Shown here piece after piece: positions 1-7,658 of a DNA stretch of 55,342 bases. The DNA is taken from contig JADBJK010000040.1 of NCBI GenBank assembly GCA_014874485.1, forward strand, positions 1 to 55,342, written 5' to 3'. The number at the start of each line of letters is the position of its first letter. Position 1 is the first letter of the stretch. The position numbers were made by a program, and so were the translations under genes. The notes beneath the pieces are model-generated. The model was given only the letters and a program-made list of their open reading frames with translations, ran no database searches and was not told the DNA's origin. The DNA comes from Chloroflexota bacterium. Its GTDB lineage: Bacteria > Chloroflexota > Anaerolineae > DTLA01.

Positions 1-208
1 CCCCACCCCGGCCCTCCCCTTTCCTCTCCGCCCGCGGAGAGGAAAGGGGAGGGTGTGGGAGGGGTTAGGTGAGGTCAGGCAGCCTCTTCGCTGTACGTCG
101 GGCGGCGAAAGTGGATTTCGTTGGTGGGGGCGGCTCACGGTACTGCTCCGACCTGCCCATTGCAGCAGGCTTGCGCCCAAACTGAAATGCACCCGAGCGC
201 GCAGCGGG
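1..208. repeat. Copy 1 of a ~208-bp direct repeat with a 19-bp perfect stem
   Basis: This segment matches 47801-48009 at a constant offset over most of its length with scattered substitutions. Positions 12-30 and 35-53 form a perfect 19-bp stem around CCCG, built on the half-site CCCTCCCCTTTCC. No gene is seen here. The copy is cut by the window edge, so its outer inverted arm, visible in copy 2, is missing. It could be a non-mobile intergenic repeat or a MITE-like element. Confidence 0.85.
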
Positions 209-303
209 ATGATGGGATGTCGCCCGGATACGCGGGGCCGCGGGCGGGGTGTGCCGGTGCGGTCTGCAAACCGCGAACGAGCGCGAATCTGCGCGAAGGG
301 TTC

Positions 304-338
304 AACATGCGACGCATCTCGCAGGTGCGTCGCATGTT
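304..338. repeat. Inverted repeat related to the 33-bp palindrome module
   Basis: AACATGCGACGCA at 304-316 pairs perfectly with 326-338 around a 9-base loop. The core GCGACGCA resembles the ACGTGCGACGCACCTC palindromes found at 12441, 12637, 15110 and 15273. It lies about 50 bp upstream of the IclR promoter. It could be a degenerate repeat copy or a terminator for an upstream gene outside the window. Confidence 0.6.
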
Positions 339-391
339 GCGTTCCCCTCGTGGGCGAGGGGGTGCCCGGTTCAACGCTCGCAAGTGGAAAT

Positions 392-420
392 TTGACAGCG
401 GAGGCGGATGCGAGTATAAT
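392..420 (+). promoter_or_regulatory. Consensus sigma-70 promoter of the IclR gene
   Basis: TTGACA (392-397) and TATAAT (415-420) are separated by 17 bp, an exact match to the housekeeping consensus. The predicted transcription start falls near 427, inside the palindromic operator that follows. Confidence 0.85.
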
Positions 421-425
421 CAAAA

Positions 426-451
426 TGAAACTAGGTTTCAAATTTTGAAAC
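426..451 (+). promoter_or_regulatory. Palindromic operator, probably for IclR autoregulation
   Basis: GTTTCAAA (435-442), T, TTTGAAAC (444-451) is a perfect 17-bp palindrome. A further half-site, TGAAAC (426-431), pairs with GTTTCA (435-440), so there are three half-sites at about 8-9 bp steps. It covers the predicted transcription start, a position suited to repression. Binding by the adjacent IclR protein is an inference. Confidence 0.7.
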
Positions 452-494
452 TGCCGCGCCCAGAGCGAAGGCGCATGTGGGTTGGTGGAGTCCG

Positions 495-1277
495 ATGCAG
501 GCGAAGCACGAGACCGCACAAGAGGAAACGCGGACTGTGGCGAAGGCCCTTGACGTCCTCCTTTGCTTCAGCCACAGCGAGCCGGAACTCTCGCTGACCG
601 AGATTTCGGCCAGGCTCGGCATCCACAAGAGCACCATGCACCGCCTGCTGGGCACACTGGAAGCCAAGCGTTTTGTCCAGCGCGACCCCGAGACCGGCCG
701 CTACCGGTTGGGCACGCGCATTCTGGAACTGGCCTTCCTCGTCATGGAGCACAACGACCTCCAGCAGCGGGCGCGCCCGCATCTCTATCGCCTCGTGGAG
801 CAGTGCCAGGAGACGGTTGACCTGTCGGTTCTGGACGGCACCCATGTCGTGTACCTGGAGGTCGTGGAAAGCCCCCATCGGGTGAAATTGGCGGCCCGCC
901 CCGGCCAGCGCCTTCCCGTTCACAGCACGGCTTCGGGCAAAGCATTCCTGGCCTTCATCCCGCCTCACGAGTTGGACCGTCTGCTGCCGGAGGAACTGAC
1001 CCGCTACACCGAGAGCACGTTGGCCACCCGCGAGGCGCTGCTGAAAGACCTGGAGGCCACGCGCGAGCGCGGGTTCGCCGTGTCGTCCCAGGAGTACGAG
1101 GCGGGCATCAACGCCGTGGCGGCTCCGGTGCTGGACATGCGGGGGTATCCCATTGCGGCGGTGGCGGTCGCGGGGCCGGCCTTCCGCCTGACGCCGGAGC
1201 GGATACTGGAGATCGCCCCTGCCGTTCGGGCGACGGCCGAAGCGATTGCCCGCGATGTGGGCGCGATCTCGCTGTAA
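495..1277 (+). CDS. IclR-family transcriptional regulator
   Basis: This 260-residue protein has the IclR plan: an N-terminal winged helix-turn-helix (about residues 10-70, with LSLTEISARLGIHKSTMHRL) and a C-terminal effector domain (about 75-255) containing the family stretches AARPGQRLPVHSTASGKA and GINAVAAPVLD. ATG 495 is chosen over GTG 477 because GGTGGAG ends five bases before it. IclR proteins bind small organic acids or aromatic catabolites and usually control adjacent catabolic genes. It stands first in a co-directional series of oxidoreductases and has its own palindromic operator, so autoregulation and control of the downstream operon are likely. The ligand is unknown. Confidence 0.93.
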   Translation: MQAKHETAQEETRTVAKALDVLLCFSHSEPELSLTEISARLGIHKSTMHRLLGTLEAKRFVQRDPETGRYRLGTRILELAFLVMEHNDLQQRARPHLYRLVEQCQETVDLSVLDGTHVVYLEVVESPHRVKLAARPGQRLPVHSTASGKAFLAFIPPHELDRLLPEELTRYTESTLATREALLKDLEATRERGFAVSSQEYEAGINAVAAPVLDMRGYPIAAVAVAGPAFRLTPERILEIAPAVRATAEAIARDVGAISL

Positions 1278-1337
1278 GTTGCAGGCTGCGCGGTTCATGC
1301 GCCGCAGGATTTACATAACTCATAGGAGGAAACACGT

Positions 1338-1700
1338 ATGAAGAAAGGACCCTTTGTCGTCGCCGCCGAGGTGGAGGGGGAATATCGGACGCCACCCCGC
1401 GTGTCCAAGTTGCTGCTCAGCCCCAAGTCCGTAGGCACGAAGGCCGTTTCCATGGGGCTGAACGTTACCGAGGTCGGCAGCATGATCCCCGATCATGTGC
1501 ACGAGGACTCGGAAGAGGTCATGTTCATCATCAGCGGTCGGGCCAAACTGGTGATAGAGGGCGAGGGCGAATGGGAAGTCGGCCCTGAAACCGCCATCTA
1601 CTCGCCGATTGGCAAGAAGCATCGGCTGGAGAACATCGGCGACGAGCCGCTGAAACTGGTCTGGGTCTATTCGCCGCCGCTCCCGCAGCACTGCAAATAA
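1338..1700 (+). CDS. Single-domain cupin protein
   Basis: This 120-residue protein carries both cupin motifs: G-x5-HxH-x4-E-x6-G in GSMIPDHVHEDSEEVMF, and G-x5-PxG-x2-H-x3-N in the segment ending SPIGKKHRLEN. The two histidines of motif 1, the glutamate and the later histidine should bind a divalent metal. The start follows AGGAGGAAA. Small cupins of this size are isomerases, dioxygenases or sugar-binding proteins, and the sequence does not say which. It lies 60 bp after the IclR gene and 33 bp before the next gene, so it is probably the first enzyme gene of the IclR-controlled operon. Confidence 0.88.
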   Translation: MKKGPFVVAAEVEGEYRTPPRVSKLLLSPKSVGTKAVSMGLNVTEVGSMIPDHVHEDSEEVMFIISGRAKLVIEGEGEWEVGPETAIYSPIGKKHRLENIGDEPLKLVWVYSPPLPQHCK

Positions 1701-1733
1701 GCCAAACTCGCAATTCTTTGAGGAGGAAAGGAA

Positions 1734-2648
1734 ATGTTTGAAGCAAGTCGGAAGTTCATGAAGAAGATCGGTCTGCCGGAAGGCGACCTGTGGGACCTGC
1801 CCACGTCGGACGCGCGGTTCCCCGATGGCGCCGCGTTCCGAATTGAGGTGCCCACGGTGAACTCGTCGGCAGCGGTCGCGGCCCTGCTGGAGACCTCGGA
1901 CAAGATGGGGATCACCATCAACCGCGTTACCGAGACCTACGGCATGTTCCGCCACACGGCGCAGGAGATCAAGGAGTATGTGAAACTGTGCCACGACTAC
2001 GGCGCGGAACTGCTGATGTCCACCGGCCCGCGCGCGACCTACGACACCGGCGCGACCGTCCTCTCGCCGCAGGGTGTGCGCATTAGTTACCGTCTGCGCG
2101 GCATGGAGCAGTTGCTCCGCGGCATTGAGGACATCAAGCGCGGCATTGACCTGGGCGTCCGCGGTTTCCTCATCTACGACGAGGGCATGCTCTGGGTCGT
2201 CAACGAGATGCGCAAGGAAGGCGAACTGCCGAAGGAGATCATCTTCAAGACCTCGGCGCATCTGGGGCACTGCAACCCCGCATCGTTCAAACTGCTGGAG
2301 AGCCTGGGGGCCGACAGCATCAACCCGGTGCGCGACCTGCAACTGCCCATGATCGCCGCACTGCGCGCCGCGGTGAAGGTTCCCATTGACGTTCACACCG
2401 ACAACCCGCCCGGATCCGGTGGCTTCATCCGCGTGTACGAAGCGCCCGAGATCGCCCGCATCGCGGCTCCGGTGCACCTGAAGACGGGCAACTCGGTCGT
2501 GGGCGGCCACGGCGAGATGACCTCGGCGGCCGAAGGCAAGCGCATGGCCGAGCAGGCAGCGATTGTGGTGGAGATGCTCAACAAGTACTACCCGCACCTG
2601 AAGCAGTCCAAGCGGTTCGCCGAGGACCTGCGGATTCCGGTCGTCTAG
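1734..2648 (+). CDS. Probable TIM-barrel protein, family not firmly recognised
   Basis: This 304-residue soluble protein has no signal peptide. Alternating strand-helix segments (GAELLMSTGPR, GVRGFLIYDEG, LGADSINPVRDL, KVPIDVHTDNP, APVHLKTGN) look like a TIM barrel. Several strands end in Asp, Glu, His or Asn, as in metal- or phosphate-dependent barrels; HLGHCNPASF and IDVHTD are candidate active-site loops. It vaguely recalls U32-peptidase-like or PEP-mutase-like barrels, but the diagnostic U32 cysteine motif is absent. A strong GAGGAGGAAAGG ribosome site fixes the start. Context suggests an aldolase, epimerase or lyase step in the pathway encoded around it. Confidence 0.75.
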   Translation: MFEASRKFMKKIGLPEGDLWDLPTSDARFPDGAAFRIEVPTVNSSAAVAALLETSDKMGITINRVTETYGMFRHTAQEIKEYVKLCHDYGAELLMSTGPRATYDTGATVLSPQGVRISYRLRGMEQLLRGIEDIKRGIDLGVRGFLIYDEGMLWVVNEMRKEGELPKEIIFKTSAHLGHCNPASFKLLESLGADSINPVRDLQLPMIAALRAAVKVPIDVHTDNPPGSGGFIRVYEAPEIARIAAPVHLKTGNSVVGGHGEMTSAAEGKRMAEQAAIVVEMLNKYYPHLKQSKRFAEDLRIPVV

Positions 2649-2675
2649 TACTGTGCACAGGGATTCCCGATGGTG

Positions 2676-2781
2676 TGTCATTGCGAGGGCGCGCAGCGCC
2701 CGAAGAATCTCGGTAACCGAGATGCTTCGCTTCGCTCAGCATGACAGAGCGTAAGATTGCTTCGCTTCGCTCGCAATGACA
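2676..2781. repeat. Interspersed TGTCATTGCGAG-type palindromic repeat
   Basis: The block starts TGTCATTGCGAG and ends CTCGCAATGACA, so the ends are inverted copies of each other. Internally GAATCTCGG and CCGAGATGC arms face each other. It fills the gap between the barrel gene and the creatininase gene. The same family recurs at 4121, 12409, 15031, 21164, 43795, 51045 and 53857. Confidence 0.85.
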
Positions 2782-2906
2782 ACGGGTAATTCTCTCTGTG
2801 GTCACCTATTAGTTGGTACCGTGTCCGGCGCTGCGGCCTGGTGGTTGCGGAACTGGGCCGCGGCGTCGGGCGTGCGTCGCAAGCGCACGAGCACAAAGGA
2901 GGCATT

Positions 2907-3872
2907 ATGCCGAAGTGGAAACTGCCGCCGTCGGGCGGCCACATGGACAAGCCGCATGGCATCTACTACCAGACGATGACCAAGGCGGAAGTAGAAGAGC
3001 GCCTGAAGACCAACGACATCATCATCATCCCCGTGGGCAGCACCGAGCAGCACGGGGACGCGCAGCCGTTCGGCGAGGACACGTTCCTGGCGGCGCGCAT
3101 GGCCGAGGTGGTGGCCGAGGCGACCGGCTGCACCGTGGCCGAGCCGGTCTGGTACGGCTCCCACCCGTTCACCCACCTGGGGATGCCCGGGACGGTGGTG
3201 GTGCCCGAGGACACGTTCATCGCCTACCTGCGGGCCATCATCGCCGGGTTCTGGAACACCGGCTTCCGCAAGCAGATTCTGCTGAACGGGCACGGGCAGG
3301 AGGAGGTCATCCCCCTGGCGCTGCACCAGTTCGCCAAGAAGTACCAGGTGCCGTGCATGTTGATCTCGCTCCACTGGCCCACGGTGATTCACGATTACCT
3401 CAAGGACAAGGAGCACGGCGGCCCCTTTGACACGCCGTTCCGCCATGCCGACGAGGCCGAATGCTCCTACTCTATGGCGCTATTCCCCGAACTGGTGAAG
3501 TTGGAGAAGGCCGTGGACACCGAGCACAAGGGGTTCATGCCCCCCGGCCACGTGGACAAGGGCGGCGAGGTGTACCACGCGCCCATCAAGGGCCACGAGC
3601 AGATCGGGTTCGGCGGGATTGAGGTCATCATGACGCCCGAGGGCGTTGTGGGCAAGCCGTCGCTGGCCGACCCCGCCAAGGCCGAGGCCGGGCTGAACGC
3701 GCTGTTTGACTACATGGTGCGCCTCATCAACGACATTCTGACGCGGTTCCCGGCCGGCCAGTTGCCGCCCGCCGACAAGATGTCCATGCGCACGCCGGAA
3801 GAGATAGAGGCGGTTTTGAAAGGCCCCTTCCACGGCGGGAAACACCTGTACACCATCGCCTACCCGCCATGA
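2907..3872 (+). CDS. Creatininase-family metal hydrolase (possibly IolN-like)
   Basis: This 321-residue protein has the creatininase signature: IPVGSTEQHG (E47, H49), GEDTFLAAR (D58) and LNGHGQEE, which supply the dinuclear metal ligands. Family members hydrolyse cyclic amides or C-C bonds of cyclic diketones. ATG 2907 is chosen because AAAGGAGG sits just before it; a longer reading from 2841 lacks a ribosome site. The next gene resembles scyllo-inosose 3-dehydrogenase. From memory, the Thermotoga inositol pathway pairs that enzyme with a creatininase-superfamily hydrolase, IolN, acting on the diketo-inositol product. That role is therefore an attractive inference here, not a demonstration. 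Confidence 0.88.
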   Translation: MPKWKLPPSGGHMDKPHGIYYQTMTKAEVEERLKTNDIIIIPVGSTEQHGDAQPFGEDTFLAARMAEVVAEATGCTVAEPVWYGSHPFTHLGMPGTVVVPEDTFIAYLRAIIAGFWNTGFRKQILLNGHGQEEVIPLALHQFAKKYQVPCMLISLHWPTVIHDYLKDKEHGGPFDTPFRHADEAECSYSMALFPELVKLEKAVDTEHKGFMPPGHVDKGGEVYHAPIKGHEQIGFGGIEVIMTPEGVVGKPSLADPAKAEAGLNALFDYMVRLINDILTRFPAGQLPPADKMSMRTPEEIEAVLKGPFHGGKHLYTIAYPP

Positions 3873-4120
3873 TGGGGGCGACCATCGCTTACGAGCCGCG
3901 GCGTTGACGCTCACATGGCCACCGATCCGCCGCGGGAGCAGCCCGTACTCTTGTCATCATAGCCAGGGCTGCAGGGTTGCGCGACGACGGGACTCCGAAG
4001 CCACATCGCAGCCGCGTCGCAGATACACCGTACCCGCACCGACGTCGCATCGCAATCCGCGCACGTCGTCGCGCAACCCATGTTCTATTCTAGCAGTTGA
4101 CCACAGGGAAGATTGCCTGT
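3873..4120. other. Intergenic stretch with no recognised gene
   Basis: Between the creatininase stop and the repeat block I see no credible coding sequence, no ribosome site followed by an extended frame, and no clear promoter. Short GC-rich inverted fragments such as GACGTCGCATCGC are present but do not form a strong hairpin. Confidence 0.5.
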
Positions 4121-4397
4121 TGTCATTGCGAGCGAAGCGAAGCCTCTCGGTTGCCGAGATTCTTCGGCGCTTCGCGCCTCAGAATGACAATGTGGGGCTG
4201 TCATGATGAGCGAAGCGAAACCTCTCGGTTGCCGAGATTCTTCGGCGCTTCGCGCCTCAGAATGACAATGTGGGGCTGTCATGATGAGCGAAGCGAAGCC
4301 TCTCGGTTGCCGAGATTCTTCGGCGCTTCGCGCCTCAGAATAACCGTAGGGACAATTCATGAATTGTCCCTACAGGCGCTGCGCGCCCTCGCAATGA
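4121..4397. repeat. Tandem TGTCATTGCGAG-type repeats plus a 28-bp palindrome
   Basis: Three near-identical units of roughly 80 bp stand in tandem. Each contains GCGAAGCGAA, CTCGGTTGCCGAGATTC and GCTTCGCGCCTCAGAAT segments. The third runs into the perfect 28-bp palindrome at 4346-4373 (half GTAGGGACAATTCA). The block ends in CTCGCAATGACA, the inverse of the starting sequence. The units share arms but have no unique spacers, so this is not a CRISPR array. Confidence 0.88.
4346..4373. repeat. 28-bp perfect palindrome module
   Basis: GTAGGGACAATTCA is followed immediately by its exact reverse complement with no loop. Full copies also lie at 51153-51180 and 53956-53983. A 22-bp core lies at 21192-21213. 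All are inside repeat blocks and none is in a gene. Confidence 0.9.
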
Positions 4398-4462
4398 CAA
4401 ACTATCAAAAACCGCTGTGGTAGAGCACCAGGTCTGAACGGCACGAATACAAGGAGAATGCT

Positions 4463-5632
4463 ATGCGAGCGCTTGTGTTGGACGGTCAGTTTGACCCGCG
4501 CCCCGATTACCCCGTGAGCGAGATGGAGCGGAAGAACCGCATCGCCCGCAAGGGGAGCAACGTGTGGCGCTACACCACGTTGGAAGTCAAGGACATCCCA
4601 GAGCCGGAGGTCGGCCCGGAGGATGTCCTGATTCGCGTCCGGGCCTGTGGCGTGTGTGGCTCGGATTTGCACCTCTACGAGACCGATGAGGACGGTTACC
4701 TGATTTACCCCAGTTGGACCAAACTGCCGGTGGTCATCGGCCACGAGTTCGCCGGCGAGGTGGTAGCCGTTGGCGACAAAGTAACGGACTTCAAAGTCGG
4801 CGACCTGGTTACAGGCGAGCAATTGCACTGGTGCGGCAAGTGCATCTCGTGCCGCAGAGGGTTGTACAACCACTGCCGCAACATGGGCCGGTTCGGATTC
4901 GTTACCAATGGCGCGTTCGCCGAGTATGTGGCGATGCGCGACAAGTATGTGTGGAATATCAACGGCCTGCTGGCGGTGTACGGCGACAAGGACAAGGCGT
5001 GCGAAGCCGGCGCGCTGGTAGAGCCGACGGGCATCTCCTACAATGGCCTGTTCACGCGGGCGGGGGGCTTCCTGCCGGGCGCGGTGGTCGTGGTGTACGG
5101 CGCGGGCCCCATCGGCCTGACCAGCATTGCCCTGTCCAGGATCGCCGGCGCGTCCAAGATCATTGTGTTTGAGGTAACGGAGTCGCGGCAGCAGTTGGCA
5201 CTCCGATTCGGTGCCGATCACGTGTACAGCCCGCAGGCGTTGGCCGAGCAAGGCACCAGTCCCCACGAGGTGGTGCTGGAACTGACCCACGGGGATGGCG
5301 CCGACATCCAGGTTGAGGCGGCGGGCGTGCCCAAGGCCACGCTGCCGGAGATTGAGCAGTCGCTGGCCGTGGGCGCCAAGGTTGTCCACCTGGGCCGCCG
5401 AGCGGGTGCCGTGCCGACCAACATCACCATCTATCAGGACACGGGTAGCCAGTCGTTCGGCAGTCTGGGGCACACCGGCTGGGGCACCTTCGGCAACATC
5501 ATCAAACTCATGGCCAGCGGCCGCCTGGACATGACGCCGATGATCACGGCGCGGTACCCGCTGGAGCAGGCGGCGGAGGCGGTGCGCAGCCTTGCCAACC
5601 GCGAGGGCGGCAAGGTGATGGTCAAGATGTAG
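4463..5632 (+). CDS. iolM: Zn-dependent MDR dehydrogenase, scyllo-inosose 3-dehydrogenase-like
   Basis: This 389-residue medium-chain dehydrogenase has the catalytic zinc site CGVCGSD and a distal H-E pair in VIGHEFAGE. Its structural zinc site is CGKCISCRRGLYNHC, and a Rossmann GAGPIG loop is followed by an NAD-type acidic residue (IVFEV). The long N-terminus with a PRPDYPVSEMERKNR-type stretch and the segment WNINGLLAVYGDKDKACEAGA are, as I recall, characteristic of the TM0412 (IolM) group rather than of threonine or sorbitol dehydrogenases. It would oxidise a keto-inositol to a diketo-inositol with NAD. AAGGAG precedes the start. It follows a creatininase-family gene and precedes a Gfo/Idh/MocA gene, consistent with cyclitol breakdown. 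Confidence 0.82.
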   Translation: MRALVLDGQFDPRPDYPVSEMERKNRIARKGSNVWRYTTLEVKDIPEPEVGPEDVLIRVRACGVCGSDLHLYETDEDGYLIYPSWTKLPVVIGHEFAGEVVAVGDKVTDFKVGDLVTGEQLHWCGKCISCRRGLYNHCRNMGRFGFVTNGAFAEYVAMRDKYVWNINGLLAVYGDKDKACEAGALVEPTGISYNGLFTRAGGFLPGAVVVVYGAGPIGLTSIALSRIAGASKIIVFEVTESRQQLALRFGADHVYSPQALAEQGTSPHEVVLELTHGDGADIQVEAAGVPKATLPEIEQSLAVGAKVVHLGRRAGAVPTNITIYQDTGSQSFGSLGHTGWGTFGNIIKLMASGRLDMTPMITARYPLEQAAEAVRSLANREGGKVMVKM

Positions 5633-5658
5633 GGCTGAAGCCCCGCCAAGGAGGGCGC

Positions 5659-6711
5659 ATGATGGAGAAGCCTCGTATCGCGATCATCGGGCTTGGGTTT
5701 GGCGTCAATCACCTGAACATCGCGGCCCAGTTGCCCGAGATGGAACTGGTGGCGGCGTGCGACGTCGTGCCCGAACGGGGCAAGGTGGCCGAAAGCGTCG
5801 GTACGCGCTTCTACCAGGACTTCCGCGAGATGCTGGACGAAGAGCAGCCGGACGGGGTCGTGGCGGTGGTGTCCAACGACCAGCACGAGCCGGTGGCCGT
5901 GGAATGCCTCCAGCGCGGCATTCCCGTGCTCCTGGAGAAGCCCATCGCCCCGACCCTGGAGGCGGCCGACCGCATCATCGCTGCCGCCGACCGAACCGGC
6001 ACGCCGCTGCTCATCGGGCATCATCGGCGGTTCTCCTCGTTCGTGGTGCTTGCGCGGGAGATGGTGCAGGGCGGCGCGCTGGGCGACCTGACCGCCGTCG
6101 CCGTCCTGTGGACGATCCTGAAGCCGAAGGACTACTTCCAGGCGACCTGGCGGACGAAGAAGGGCACAGGGGGCGGCCCGCTCCTCATCAACACCATCCA
6201 CGATGTGGACGACATCCGCTACATCTGCGGGCGCGAGGTCGTCCGCGTCTTCGCCGAGACCAGCAACCGGACGCGGGGGTTCGAGGTGGAGGATACCATT
6301 GCCATCTCGCTGCGGCTGCAAGGGGATGTGGTGGCGACCATCACCACCTCGGACTGCGTGCCGTCCATCTGGGCGTATGAGTCCACCACATCGCCCTGGG
6401 AGAACCCCTACTTCTTCTACTCGCCGGAGGATTGCTATTACTTCTTCGGCACGAAGGGGTCGCTGACCCTGCCGCAAATGCGCCACGTGTGGTATCCCGA
6501 TGCGGAGAAGGCGGGCTGGCAGTGGCCCCTGCGGGTTGACCGTCTGGGCGTTACGCCGGTGCACCCGCTGCGGGAGGAGATGCGGCACTTCTGCCGCGTG
6601 ATCCGCCGCGAGGAGGAGCCCAGGACGAGCGGCCGCGACGCGCGCCGAACGCTGGAAGTGGTTCTCGCCATCATGAAATCGGGAGAGACGGGCCTGCCGG
6701 TGGAGATTTAG
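5659..6711 (+). CDS. Gfo/Idh/MocA-family oxidoreductase
   Basis: This 350-residue protein has an N-terminal Rossmann fold (IAIIGLGFGVNHLN, residues 7-20, then an acidic residue after strand 2) and the family EKP motif in LLEKPIAPTLEAA. The C-terminal mixed-sheet domain includes the conserved TIHDVDDIRYICG stretch, with a histidine in the usual catalytic place. These enzymes oxidise ring or chain hydroxyls of sugars and inositols with NAD(P). It follows the IolM-like gene by 26 bp and the next gene starts 4 bp after its stop, so co-translation is likely. Inositol 2-dehydrogenase (the first inositol step) is one possible role; the sequence alone does not fix the substrate. Confidence 0.88.
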   Translation: MMEKPRIAIIGLGFGVNHLNIAAQLPEMELVAACDVVPERGKVAESVGTRFYQDFREMLDEEQPDGVVAVVSNDQHEPVAVECLQRGIPVLLEKPIAPTLEAADRIIAAADRTGTPLLIGHHRRFSSFVVLAREMVQGGALGDLTAVAVLWTILKPKDYFQATWRTKKGTGGGPLLINTIHDVDDIRYICGREVVRVFAETSNRTRGFEVEDTIAISLRLQGDVVATITTSDCVPSIWAYESTTSPWENPYFFYSPEDCYYFFGTKGSLTLPQMRHVWYPDAEKAGWQWPLRVDRLGVTPVHPLREEMRHFCRVIRREEEPRTSGRDARRTLEVVLAIMKSGETGLPVEI

Positions 6712-6715
6712 GCCG

Positions 6716-7624
6716 ATGGCAACCATCCTGAGCCAGTCGCTGCCTATCCTGACGTGGATCGTCGCGGGCTTCCTGTTTCGGCAGGCCCGCATCCTGCGGC
6801 ACGACGACGGGCACACCATGGCCCGCGTCATCATCTATGCGACGCTGCCGGCGCTGCTGTTCCTGTCGCTGGCGCGGGCGCAGTTGGGGATCGGCAACAT
6901 TCTGACGCTGGCCTTCTGCGGCGCGGCCATCCCGTTGCTGCTGCAACTGGTGGCCCGCCTGGCAGCCAGGGCGATGCGCCTGGAGAAGCCGGTGGCCGGC
7001 GTGCTCATCACGAGCACGATGGTGAGCAACATCGGCTTCTTTCTCGTGCCTTTTTTCCTGACGTTCTACGGGGCCGAGGGCATCAGCCGACTGGCTGCCT
7101 TTGACCTGGGCAACTCGCTGGTGGGCAACAGTTATGCCTACTACACGGCGACGCGGCACGGCAACAGCGCCTCGGCTGCGTGGCAAACCGGCCTGAAGCG
7201 GGTACTGACCCTGCCCACGTTCTGGGCGAACATCCTGGGCATCACGGTGAACCTGGCGGGGCTGACGCTGCCGGCGTGGCTGGTGGGGATTCTGGAGCCG
7301 GTGTCCAAGGCAAACGGGCCGCTGGCGATGCTGACGCTGGGCGCGTTCATTGAACTGCATTTTTCCAGGTGGACGCCGATGCTGGCGGCGGTGGCCCTTC
7401 GCATCGCGGGCGGCTGGGCGTTGGGGCAGGCACTGGTGGCCGTCTTCGGCCTGCAGGGGCTGGAGCGGGCGACCGTCGCCATGGGTGCGGCGATGCCCAT
7501 CGGGATCGTGGTGCTGGTGTACGCGTCCATGGAGGGGCTGGACACCGACTTCGCGGCGAGCGCCATCTCCCTGTCCATCCTGGTGGGTTTGCTCATCATG
7601 CCGATTCTGCTGGCCTTGTACTGA
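6716..7624 (+). CDS. AEC-family (auxin efflux carrier type) permease
   Basis: This 302-residue protein is almost entirely hydrophobic, with about ten membrane helices in two bundles of five, the architecture of the AEC family. The central region TSTMVSNIGFFLVPFF and the C-terminal AMPIGIVVLVYASMEGLD match the conserved helix-break segments. Bacterial relatives export or import dicarboxylates and related organic acids. It starts 4 bp after the Gfo/Idh/MocA stop. Within this operon it would move a pathway substrate or acidic product across the membrane. Confidence 0.88.
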   Translation: MATILSQSLPILTWIVAGFLFRQARILRHDDGHTMARVIIYATLPALLFLSLARAQLGIGNILTLAFCGAAIPLLLQLVARLAARAMRLEKPVAGVLITSTMVSNIGFFLVPFFLTFYGAEGISRLAAFDLGNSLVGNSYAYYTATRHGNSASAAWQTGLKRVLTLPTFWANILGITVNLAGLTLPAWLVGILEPVSKANGPLAMLTLGAFIELHFSRWTPMLAAVALRIAGGWALGQALVAVFGLQGLERATVAMGAAMPIGIVVLVYASMEGLDTDFAASAISLSILVGLLIMPILLALY

Positions 7625-7658
7625 AGGCCGGTGGAGAACTTTACATAAGGAGGACACG

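Noticed and set aside
53-448. Small open frames in the first 450 bp on both strands
   Set aside because: They overlap the direct repeat and the promoter/operator of the IclR gene, lack ribosome sites, and have no protein features.
3904-4206. 100-codon open frame after the creatininase gene
   Set aside because: It runs into the repeat block, is Arg/Ser/Pro-rich, and has no ribosome site.
4121-4397. Short open frames translating to HCERSEA- or RAKRSN-like peptides
   Set aside because: These peptides arise from translating the interspersed repeats in different frames. The same peptides recur at every repeat block and have no ribosome site or family support.
7350-7658. Upstream extension of the aldehyde:ferredoxin oxidoreductase gene
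   Set aside because: It lies within the permease gene in another frame. AAGGAGG before ATG 7659 and the family start MKILRVD fix the real start.
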